Source: Pelomonas sp. Root405 (GTDB taxonomy: Bacteria > Pseudomonadota > Gammaproteobacteria > Burkholderiales > Burkholderiaceae_C). From it: a DNA stretch of 64,000 bases. A program made the position numbers and the translations under genes. Shown piece by piece: positions 32,215 to 41,516 of this stretch. How positions within the stretch are numbered: position 1 is the stretch's first letter; the number at the start of each line of letters is the position of its first letter. The notes beneath the pieces are model-generated. The model did not search any database. It was not told the DNA's origin and saw only the letters and a list, made by a program, of their open reading frames with translations. The stretch is from assembly GCF_001425165.1 (NCBI RefSeq), contig NZ_LMDU01000011.1:434058-498057 (forward strand), given 5' to 3'.

Positions 32215-33321
32215 CTATCTGTCCACCTTGATCCCCGACACCTTGACGACACGGTTCCACTTGACGGTCTCGGTAGCGATCAGCGCAGCGAAGTCGGCGC
32301 CGCCGCTGCCGTGCACCAGCATGCCACGCGCTGTCAGGCGCTCGCGCAGCGCGGGCCCGGCCAGCGCCGCCACACTGTCGCGCTGCAGGCGCGCGAGTTG
32401 CTCGGGCGGCTGGCTGCCGGGCGCGAACAGGCCGATCCAGGCGCTGGCCTCATAGCCCTTCAGCGCCGCCCCGCCCACCTCCTCGATGGTGGGCAGCTCG
32501 GGCAGGCCCGGGCTGCGCCGGGCGCTCGTCACGGCCAGCGGCAGCAGCCGGCTCGCCTTGATCTGCGGCAGCGCCAACGGCAGGCTGTCGAACATCAGGT
32601 CCATGTTGCCCGCCATGACGTCCTGCTGGGCCGAAGCCGCGCTGCGATACGGGAAGTGCAGCATGTAGGTCTGCGTCAGCCGCTTGAAGAGTTCACCGGC
32701 CAGGTGCGTCGGGTTGCCGTTCCCGCCGGAGGCGATGTGCAGGCGGCCGGGCTGGGCGGTGGCGACGCGCACGAGGTCGCTCACATTGCGCACGCCCAGG
32801 GACTGAGCGACGGCTGGGTTCATGACCAGCACCAGGGGCACGGTCGCGACCAAGCAGATGGGCGCGAAGTCCTTCACCGGGTCATAGGGCAGTCGGCGCG
32901 ACAGCAGCGGGTTGATCACATGCGTGCCGACGCTGCCCATCAGCAGCGTGTGGCCGTCGCTTGCACCGGCGACCTCGGCGCTGCCGATGTTGCCATCGGC
33001 ACCGGGCCGGTTGTCGATGACGACCGGCTGGGCCAGGCTGCGCTGCAGCTCGGGCGCCAGCTGACGCGCGGCGACGTCGGCCGAACCGCCGGCCGCATAG
33101 GGCACGACGATGCGCAGCGGCCGCGTCGGCCAGCCCGGCTGGGCCATGGCCGGCGCGGCCAGCCACAGCAGCAGGCTGCGCCGCAGGGGACTCGCGGGCC
33201 GAGCGCCGAGCCGCTCCCAAGCCGGCCCGCCATGGCGATGGGCTTGCGGCTCAATGCCGCAAGCATCGCCGTCCCCCAGGGGGACCGGCCAAGGTACTCC
33301 TTGGACGAGGGGCATATTCAT
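32215..33321 (-). CDS. Bug/TctC family binding protein 2, with a repeat-derived N-terminal leader
   Basis: This paralog of the preceding gene has the Bug core [47 protein letters not shown] and [12 protein letters not shown]. The mature part should start at QPGWPTRP after a hydrophobic segment [14 protein letters not shown]. The only in-frame ATGs (33321, 33315) lie 48 residues earlier, beyond a stretch made of three perfect inverted repeats, so the leader is encoded by a structured junction repeat. The ATG overlaps the upstream stop (ATGA). The export signal has an abnormally long n-region; the real start may be a rare codon nearer the hydrophobic core. Confidence 0.85.
   Translation of the reverse strand: MNMPLVQGVPWPVPLGDGDACGIEPQAHRHGGPAWERLGARPASPLRRSLLLWLAAPAMAQPGWPTRPLRIVVPYAAGGSADVAARQLAPELQRSLAQPVVIDNRPGADGNIGSAEVAGASDGHTLLMGSVGTHVINPLLSRRLPYDPVKDFAPICLVATVPLVLVMNPAVAQSLGVRNVSDLVRVATAQPGRLHIASGGNGNPTHLAGELFKRLTQTYMLHFPYRSAASAQQDVMAGNMDLMFDSLPLALPQIKASRLLPLAVTSARRSPGLPELPTIEEVGGAALKGYEASAWIGLFAPGSQPPEQLARLQRDSVAALAGPALRERLTARGMLVHGSGGADFAALIATETVKWNRVVKVSGIKVDR
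33234..33304. repeat. Structured junction repeat: three successive inverted repeats
   Basis: Three stems follow one another: GGCGATG-gg-CTTGCGGC with GCCGCAAGCATCGCC (33234-33270, 15 bp with a two-base bulge, TCAAT loop), GTCCCCC/GGGGGAC (33271-33285) and CCAAGG/CCTTGG (33289-33304, TACT loop). Together they cover the 5' end of the second Bug gene directly after the stop of the diguanylate cyclase gene. It is a REP- or MITE-like element that stays open in the downstream reading frame. Confidence 0.6.
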
Positions 33322-35372
33322 GTGGGCCCGGGCAACTGCCTGAGCCTGACCTGGCCGTTGATGCAGGCGGCGTCAAAGTCCTGCAGGATCGCGGCCAGCG
33401 TGTTGGCATCGGGTGCCTCGACGGCGGTGATGCCGACGCCGCGGTTGCGGCCTTCGGCCTTGGCCTTGTAGAGCACCATGTCGGCCCAGTTGACGGCCTG
33501 CTCCCAGTGCAGGCGCAGGGCGGGGCCGGCCGCGTTGCTGCCGCCCAGCGGAAAGCTCGCGAAGCCGACGGACGCCGTGACGCGCAGCGGCCCCTCTGGG
33601 GTGTCGACGGGTTCGCCGCCGATGCTGCGCAGGATGCGCTCGGCCATCAACGCCAGGTCGTCGCCCGGCAGCTCGGGCGCGAAGACGAGGAACTCTTCGC
33701 CGCCCCAGCGCACGACGAGGTCGGTATCACGCACGGCCGCACGGATGCGGTGGCTGACTTCGACGATGACCGCATCACCCGCCGCATGGCCATGCCAGTC
33801 GTTGACGTTCTTGAAGTGATCAATGTCGATCATCATCAACGCGCCGCGGAAGCCGTCGGCCCGCTCGCTGCCATCGGCGTCGCGCGCGCGCTGGTCCATG
33901 ACGGCCAGGAAGTGGCGGCGGTTGGACAGGTCGGTCAGCGGGTCGCGCTCGCTCTGGGCGCGCAGCAGGCTCTGGTTGGCGGTCAGGCGCGCCTGCGCGC
34001 GGCGCATGCGCAGCAGCGTGACACCGATCAACGCAATGGACAGCAGCAGCAAGGCGCCGACGGCAACGCCGACCTTTTGCGCGAGCCGCTGGTTGGCCAG
34101 CTGCTGGTCCTTGAGCTGCCCGTCACGTGCCAGCAGATCGAGGTCGCGCTGCTTGGCGGCGCTGTCGTACTTGCGGCCCAGCTCTTCCAGCGCAGCGGCG
34201 CGGTTGCGCTCGTTGGCGCGCGCGTTGAGTTCGCGCTCGGCATGCAGGGCGGCGAGCGCCTCCTTGTACTGGCCGGCCTCGCCCCAGGTCTCGGCCAGCT
34301 CGCGCAGCTCACGGGCGCGCGGCACCAGGTCGCCGGGGTCGGTGCCGAACTCGGCCACCTTCGCCAGGGCCTGGCGGCCGGCGTCGAACTGGCGCAGCTT
34401 GATGTGGGCGACGGCGAAGTTGTGGTGCAGTGCACGTTCGGAGCCACGGTCGCGGAAGCGCTGCAGCACCGGCAGCGCGCGCTGCCCGGTGGCCAGCGCC
34501 TCCTTGAGCAGGCCCAGGTGCATGTAGGCGTCGACGAGGTTGGCGCGCAGCTGGGCCGCCAGATGAGGCGCGTCCGCCTGTTCGGCCAGCAGCAGGGCCG
34601 CCTCCAGCGCGCTGCGCGAAGCTGGCACGTCATTGGCGCGGCGCTCGATGACACCTTCGAAGTTGCGCAGCCGGGCGCCCGCCACGAGGTCGCCGGGCAC
34701 CTGGGCCTGGGCGGCGCGGATCTCGGCGCGGGCGCTGTCCAGCTTGTCCTGCAGCTGCAGCACGGCGGCCAGCATGCCTTGGCTGAGGACGGCCAAGTGC
34801 TTGTCGTCACCAGCGCGGGCCAGGGCCAGCGCGCGGCGGATGCTGGCCTCGGCGTTGACGAATGCTCCTTGCGCCGACTGCTCGCGTTGCAGCAGGCGCA
34901 AGGCCTCCCAGGCGCTGCGGAAGTCGCAGCCCAGCTCGCGCACGGCGAGCACTTCGTCACCGGGGGGGCAACGCTTGTCCAGACCGGCCAGGGCACGCGA
35001 AGCGAGCGCGGTGGCGGGCTTGCCGACACGTTCCTGCGCCAGCGCGCGCAACAGCCAGCTGCGGTCGACGCCGTCCTCGCGGGCCATCAGCTGCACGGCG
35101 ATGGCATCGGCCGCGTCGATCTGGCCAGCGTGCAACAGCACACGGCCGTGCGCCATCAGCCACGCGGCCTCGCGCGGCTGGCCGGGCTGGGCGTGGGTCG
35201 GCCAGCGCTGGCGCAGTTCGGCCAGCACGGCGTCCGGCGCATCGAAAGCGCGGCGGGTGAGGGTCGCCAGCAGCGCGTCCTCGGCCACCGGGTCGGGCGC
35301 GGTCACGGGCGCGGCGCCGGCCAGTGCAGCGGCCAGCGACAGCAGGAGCAACGCAGACCGGCCTTTCGTCAT
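33318..35372 (-). CDS. TPR-containing diguanylate cyclase 1
   Basis: This 684-aa protein starts at ATG 35372, which opens a Sec signal (MTKGRSALLLLSLAAALAGA). The periplasmic part (~30-430) is TPR-like (LRANLVDAYMHLGLLKEAL, VAHIKLRQFDAGRQALAKV). A transmembrane helix (VGVAVGALLLLSIALIGVTL) leads into a cytoplasmic GGDEF domain with RDPLTDLSNRRHF, an RxxD inhibitory site (RDTD) and GGEEF (about 557-561), so it should make c-di-GMP and be product-inhibited. In-frame sequence upstream of 35372 is two tandem repeat units that could extend the protein by 52 residues to 35528. A paralog lies immediately upstream. Confidence 0.92.
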   Translation of the reverse strand: MTKGRSALLLLSLAAALAGAAPVTAPDPVAEDALLATLTRRAFDAPDAVLAELRQRWPTHAQPGQPREAAWLMAHGRVLLHAGQIDAADAIAVQLMAREDGVDRSWLLRALAQERVGKPATALASRALAGLDKRCPPGDEVLAVRELGCDFRSAWEALRLLQREQSAQGAFVNAEASIRRALALARAGDDKHLAVLSQGMLAAVLQLQDKLDSARAEIRAAQAQVPGDLVAGARLRNFEGVIERRANDVPASRSALEAALLLAEQADAPHLAAQLRANLVDAYMHLGLLKEALATGQRALPVLQRFRDRGSERALHHNFAVAHIKLRQFDAGRQALAKVAEFGTDPGDLVPRARELRELAETWGEAGQYKEALAALHAERELNARANERNRAAALEELGRKYDSAAKQRDLDLLARDGQLKDQQLANQRLAQKVGVAVGALLLLSIALIGVTLLRMRRAQARLTANQSLLRAQSERDPLTDLSNRRHFLAVMDQRARDADGSERADGFRGALMMIDIDHFKNVNDWHGHAAGDAVIVEVSHRIRAAVRDTDLVVRWGGEEFLVFAPELPGDDLALMAERILRSIGGEPVDTPEGPLRVTASVGFASFPLGGSNAAGPALRLHWEQAVNWADMVLYKAKAEGRNRGVGITAVEAPDANTLAAILQDFDAACINGQVRLRQLPGPT

Positions 35373-35528
35373 TGGTGCACCCTTGGCGCTGCGCGCTGTC
35401 CCGCCAAGCGGGAGCGAGCTTGCTTGGGGGCGGCTCGGCGCGGCGCTCACTGGTGCACCCTTCGCGCTGCGCGCTGTCCCGCCAAGCGGGAGCGAGCTTG
35501 CTTGGGGGCGGCCCGGCGCGGCGCTCAT
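35373..35528 (-). repeat. Tandem junction repeat, copies B and C (two 78-base units)
   Basis: Two nearly identical 78-base units (35451-35528 and 35373-35450) lie head to tail exactly between the stop of the second cyclase and the ATG of the first. The first opens with ATG overlapping the upstream TGA (ATGA), the second opens with GTG, and both read in frame into the downstream ATG. Each encodes 26 residues containing RPQASSLPLGGTARSAKG. Homologous copy A is at 7254-7334. Confidence 0.8.
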
Positions 35529-37603
35529 GCGCTGGCCTCGGCCGGTCGTGCCGGGATGGGGCCGCTGAGCGCCTTCAGGCCGACCAGGCCTTCGCTCCAT
35601 GCGGCTTCCAGCCGCGCCGTCAGCTGCGCGGCTGCCAGCGAATCTTCGGCATGGATGCGCTCGACGCCATAGGCCTTGTTGCGCCCATGCGCCTTGGCCA
35701 GGTACATGACGGTGTCGACCAGGTCGATGGCGCGCTCCCACGACAGCCGCAGACCGTGCGGTGGCACGGGCAGGCTGACGAAGCCGATGGAGGCGGTGAC
35801 GGGGATGTCGCGGCCGTCCTGGCGCACGGGCTTGCCGCCGATGAGGTCGAGCAGGCGCTGCGCGAGCTGTTGCGCGAACAGGCCCTCGCGGCCGCGGGCG
35901 ACGATGAGGAACTCCTCCCCGCCCCAGCGCACGATGAGGTCATCGTCGCGCACGGCCTGACGCAGCCGGCTGGCGATCTCGACGAGGACGGTGTCGCCGG
36001 CGGCGTGGCCGTAGCTGTCGTTGATGCGCTTGAAGTGGTCGATGTCGACCAGGAAGACGCTGGCGGCCAGCCCCTCGGCATTCGACAGGCTCTTGATGGC
36101 GGCCTGGAAGTGACGGCGGTTGGCCAGGCCGGTGAGCGGATCGGTCTCGCTCTGGCGCTTCAGCGACGCATTGCTGTGCGCGAGCTGCTCATTCGTGCGC
36201 CGCACCCGGCGAAAGGCCTGCCACAGCAGGCCCAGTGACACCAGCACGCAGCCGCCCAAAGCCGCCCAGAGCATCAGCGCAAGGTTGCGCTGGTGGACCT
36301 GCTCGGCCTTGAGGGCGTTGTCGCGGTTGAGCAGCTCGATGTCGCGGGCACGCTGCTCGGCATCCTGGCGCTCCTGGGCTTCCAGCAGCACCTTGCGGGT
36401 CTCGTCGCGCAGCACGCGCTCGCTCATGCGGCGGTGCTCGCGGTAGGCGGCCACGGCGCCGGCCAAGTCACCGGCCTTCTCCAGATAGCCCGCCAGCTCC
36501 TCCCAGCCGACGGAGGCATAGGACAGTGCGCCCTGCTGCTCGTCCAGCGTGATGGCGGCGCGTACATCGTCGCGGCCCTCGGCGAGGCGACCCATGGCGA
36601 TCTTGGCCAGGCCGATGTTGGAGCGGGCCACGCTCTCGGCGCCGATGTTGCGCGTGGCCCGCGCCAGCGGCAGCGCCTGTTCGGCCAGCGCCAGCGCGCG
36701 CGCCGGCTGGCCCTGGCGCAGGTGGTAGTCGGAGATGTTGGCCAGGCCCAGCGCGCGCACCGAGTCAGAGCCGGCGCGCGTGGCCTGCTCCAGCGCATCG
36801 GAGTAGGCCTGCAGCGTGATGCTGGCGTCGGTGTCGCCGGTATGGAGGATGCCGCGCATCGTGTAGACGCGGTTGAGCGTCATCGGATCGGGGTCCTTCT
36901 GCGCCTCCGCCAGAGCCTGGGCCAGCAACTGGCGGGCGCGCGCCGGGGTATCGGCGCGGTCGGAGGTATAGGCCAGGTCGACCAGGGTCAGCGCGACACG
37001 CCAGGGCTGACCCATCTGCTCGGCCAGCCGCTGTGCGGCGTGGCCATAGTTCAAGGACGCGTCGAGCTCGCCGGTGTCGCTGGTGATCGCCCCGAGCTGG
37101 TCGTAGTAGCGCCATCGGAACACCAGGCCGGCGGCATTGAGCTGCTGTGCATCCAGGCCCAGCAGCTGCTTGCGCGCCTCGCGCATGTCGCCACTGGCGC
37201 GCAGGTATTCGGCGCTGACGCTGACGGCCGCCACCACCGCGGTGGCGCGCAGCTCGCCGGCTGGCCAATCACGCAATTGCTGAGCGATCTGTTCGGACAG
37301 GGCACGGTCACGCGCCAGCGCGGCAAGCAGGCCACGCAGGGCCAGCACGTCCAGTTGCGCGGCGCTGCCAGCCGCCAGGCTCTCGCCGCGCGCACGCAGC
37401 TCCAGCTCCAGCTCGGCGGGCTTGGCACGGGCTGCGCGCTCGATGCGTTCGAGGTCGCGCGCCAGGCCGTCGTCGAGCGCGGCCGACGCCCCGGCAGCCG
37501 ACGCGGGCGGGCCGCCGCCACCGCCGGGCGAGCAGGCGCACAGCAACGCCAACGCAGCCAGCGCCGCGCAGAGCGTCGATCGTGAAGCCAGGAAGGGGTG
37601 CAT
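35525..37603 (-). CDS. TPR-containing diguanylate cyclase 2 (lipoprotein-like)
   Basis: This 692-aa protein starts at ATG 37603 with a signal ending in LALLCACSPGGGG, which could be a lipobox. A TPR-rich periplasmic region (RVALTLVDLAYTSDRADTPARA, NIGLAKIAMGRLAEGRDDV) and one transmembrane helix (LALMLWAALGGCVLVSLGLL) precede a GGDEF domain. That domain has TDPLTGLANRRHF, the inhibitory RDDD site and GGEEF (about 561-565). It should be an active, feedback-inhibited c-di-GMP synthase. It shares architecture with the cyclase downstream, so the two arose by duplication; the junction between them carries the tandem repeat. Confidence 0.92.
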   Translation of the reverse strand: MHPFLASRSTLCAALAALALLCACSPGGGGGPPASAAGASAALDDGLARDLERIERAARAKPAELELELRARGESLAAGSAAQLDVLALRGLLAALARDRALSEQIAQQLRDWPAGELRATAVVAAVSVSAEYLRASGDMREARKQLLGLDAQQLNAAGLVFRWRYYDQLGAITSDTGELDASLNYGHAAQRLAEQMGQPWRVALTLVDLAYTSDRADTPARARQLLAQALAEAQKDPDPMTLNRVYTMRGILHTGDTDASITLQAYSDALEQATRAGSDSVRALGLANISDYHLRQGQPARALALAEQALPLARATRNIGAESVARSNIGLAKIAMGRLAEGRDDVRAAITLDEQQGALSYASVGWEELAGYLEKAGDLAGAVAAYREHRRMSERVLRDETRKVLLEAQERQDAEQRARDIELLNRDNALKAEQVHQRNLALMLWAALGGCVLVSLGLLWQAFRRVRRTNEQLAHSNASLKRQSETDPLTGLANRRHFQAAIKSLSNAEGLAASVFLVDIDHFKRINDSYGHAAGDTVLVEIASRLRQAVRDDDLIVRWGGEEFLIVARGREGLFAQQLAQRLLDLIGGKPVRQDGRDIPVTASIGFVSLPVPPHGLRLSWERAIDLVDTVMYLAKAHGRNKAYGVERIHAEDSLAAAQLTARLEAAWSEGLVGLKALSGPIPARPAEASA

Positions 37604-37725
37604 CGGAGCGGCAAGAGGGCGGTTGTGCCGCCCGGTGCCATCGATTTCAGCGCGGTTCAGCGGACCTGTCGCGGCGGCCACGCGCAAGACCGTTGAAATT
37701 GCACGCCAATCCCGGGCCTTACCGC

Positions 37726-39413
<1,688 letters not shown>

Positions 39414-39417
<4 letters not shown>

Positions 39418-40439
39418 TCCAGGCCCCTCAGCTTGGGATCGAGGGCGTCGCGCAGCGCATCCGTGAACAGCGCGAACGCGGTGACGAACACGGCCATGAA
39501 GGCCGCGACGGTGGCCAGCTGCCACCAGTGGCCGAGGATCAACTCGTTCTGCGCCTCGGCCAGCATCGTGCCCCAGCTGACCTGGTCCACGCCGACGCCC
39601 AGGCCCAGGTAGCTCAGGATGACCTCGCTCTTGATGAAGCTGACGACGTGCAGGGACAGCTGCACCAGCGCGACGTGCGACACATTCGGCAGGATGTGCT
39701 TGAACATGCGCGATGCCTGCGACGCGCCGATCGCCTCGGCAGAGCGCACGTACTCGCGCACGCGGTGCTTCATGAACTCCGCTCGAATCAGGCGGTAGAT
39801 GCCGGTCCAGCCGGTCAGCGCCAGGATGAAGACGACCGACGCGACACCGCGGTGGAAGATGGCGGCGAAAGCAAAGATCAGCAGGATGCTGGGGATGGCC
39901 GTGAAGACGTTGTAGACCCACTCCAGGAAGTCGCCGACCTTGCCGCCGAAGAAGCCGGAGATGGCGCCGAGCAGCGTGCCGATCAGCGTCGCCACGACGG
40001 CGGCGAGCAGACCGACGACGATGGACACCTCGGCCCCCTTGATGACCTTGGTCAGCACGTCGCGACCGAGGCGATCGCCGCCCAGCGGCAGCGTCTCGGC
40101 CTTGGTGGCCTCCTCGGTCTTGAAGGCCTTGGCGCGCTCGGCCCATTCGGCGTAGCGCGGCGCCAATGGGTCGATGTCGCTGAGGTCGACATTGGGACCC
40201 TTGGGCGCGGCGATGGTGCCGGTGTCCTCGGCAGGCTGCGGGCCGACCAGCGTCGGCGGCGCATTGGGCACGCCGACTTCCTGCTGCCAGTTGGCCGCGA
40301 CCAGGTTGGTGGCGGCCAGCAGCACGAGGACGAGGAAGGCAGCGACGATACCCATGGACACGACGCCGACGCGGTCGGTCTTCAGGCGCCGCCAGGAGGC
40401 GGCCCAGACGCCGCCGGAGGAATTGGACACGGCGCTCAT
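39414..40439 (-). CDS. ABC transporter permease (YejE/DppC-like)
   Basis: This 341-aa inner-membrane permease of the oligopeptide class has one N-terminal helix (VGVVSMGIVAAFLVLVLLAATN), a long periplasmic loop (~45-130) and then the core. The core includes LGGDRLGRDVLTKVIKGAEVS and the cytoplasmic EAA loop EAIGASQASRMFKHILPNV that contacts the ATPase. The large loop insertion is typical of YejE-like proteins. It is embedded between the other permease and the ATPase with ATGA overlaps on both sides. Confidence 0.94.
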
Positions 40440-41374
40440 TTCAGGACCACCCGAGGATCGACCAGCTTGTAGAGCAGGTCGACGACAAGATTGACGGTCA
40501 TCGTCAGCGCGGCCAGGTAGATGGCGAAGGCCTGGATGACGGGGTAGTCGCCGCGGTTGACGGCGAGCAGCAGCTCACGGCCGAGGCCGGGAATGGAGAA
40601 GAACACCTCGATCAGGAAGCTGCCCACCAGCACGCCGGGCAGCAGCACCGACACATTGGTGAGGATGGGAATCATCGCGTTGCGCAGCACGTGCTTGAGC
40701 AGCACGGTGCCCTCGGTCATGCCCTTGGCGCGCGCGGTGCGCACATAGTCGTGGCCGATCTCGTCAAGGAAGAAGCTGCGGTACAGGCGGATCTGTGGCG
40801 CCATCGCCACCGCCACGGCCACCAGGATGGGCAGCGGCGCATAGGTCGTCAGGTTGGTCCAGTGGCTGCTTGTCCAGCCCTGCACCGGGAACCAGCCCAG
40901 GCGGAAGGCAAAGATGTACTGCGCCAGGATGACGTAGACCAGCAGCGAGATGGACACCGCCACGGTCGTGGTGACCATCACCGCACGGTCCGTCAGGCTG
41001 CCGCGCACGGTGGCCACGGCGAGTGCGAAGGGGATGGCCAGCAGCACTTCGAGGATGAGGATGGGCACCGTCACCGTCAGCGTGGCGGGCAGGCGGGTGG
41101 CGAACAGGTTGGCCACCGATTCGTTGGTCGCCCAGCTCTTGCCCCAGTCGAAGGTGACGATCTGCTGGATGAAGATCCACAGCTGCTCCCAGACCGGCTT
41201 GTTCAGGCCGAGCTGCTCGCGGATGGACTCGATCTGCTCCGGGCTGGCGTTGAGGCCGCCGAGGATGATGGCCGGGTCGCTGCCGAAGTACTTGAAGAGG
41301 AAGAACACCAGCAGCACGACACCGAGCAGCGTCGGGATCATTTGCCACAGGCGTCGGATCAGATAGGCCGCCAT
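40436..41374 (-). CDS. ABC transporter permease (YejB/DppB-like)
   Basis: This 312-aa permease is the first gene of the importer operon. It begins with YLIRRLWQMIPTLLGVVLLVF, has IREQLGLNKPVWEQ (the DppB-type periplasmic motif), and the EAA loop YVRTARAKGMTEGTVLLKHV followed by RNAMIPILT. An AGGAG Shine-Dalgarno lies 6 bases upstream. A terminator-like hairpin sits 21 bases before the start codon, so expression may be attenuated. The two binding proteins are encoded divergently about 140 bases away. Confidence 0.94.
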   Translation of the reverse strand: MAAYLIRRLWQMIPTLLGVVLLVFFLFKYFGSDPAIILGGLNASPEQIESIREQLGLNKPVWEQLWIFIQQIVTFDWGKSWATNESVANLFATRLPATLTVTVPILILEVLLAIPFALAVATVRGSLTDRAVMVTTTVAVSISLLVYVILAQYIFAFRLGWFPVQGWTSSHWTNLTTYAPLPILVAVAVAMAPQIRLYRSFFLDEIGHDYVRTARAKGMTEGTVLLKHVLRNAMIPILTNVSVLLPGVLVGSFLIEVFFSIPGLGRELLLAVNRGDYPVIQAFAIYLAALTMTVNLVVDLLYKLVDPRVVLK

Positions 41375-41394
41375 CGGGGCTCCTAGAAACTACA

Positions 41395-41416
41395 AACCCC
41401 GCAGCGCCGCGGGGTT
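41395..41416 (-). promoter_or_regulatory. Terminator-like hairpin in the leader of the peptide importer operon
   Basis: On the minus strand AACCCCGC/GCGGGGTT form a perfect 8-bp stem around GGCGCT, followed by TTTGTAGTTT and then the Shine-Dalgarno of the permease gene. Its place between promoter and start codon suggests attenuation or mRNA stabilisation rather than ending an upstream gene, as none lies on that strand nearby. Confidence 0.45.
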
Positions 41417-41516
41417 ACAGGTGGGAACGGGCCGGAGTCTATGCGAGCCGACTTCGGTTTCGAGTTGACGGTTTCACTAGACTCCGCGCTTTTCAAGAGC
41501 CTGACAACGAGCTGTG

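Noticed and set aside
34700-35300. Alternating GC-rich short repeats that could suggest a CRISPR or tandem array
   Set aside because: Spacing follows codons of TPR helices within the cyclase gene; there are no unique spacers between identical repeats.
33507-35672. 721-codon plus-strand frame across the first cyclase gene and the tandem repeat
   Set aside because: It is a shadow of the GGDEF gene on the minus strand; no motif, signal or Shine-Dalgarno was seen.
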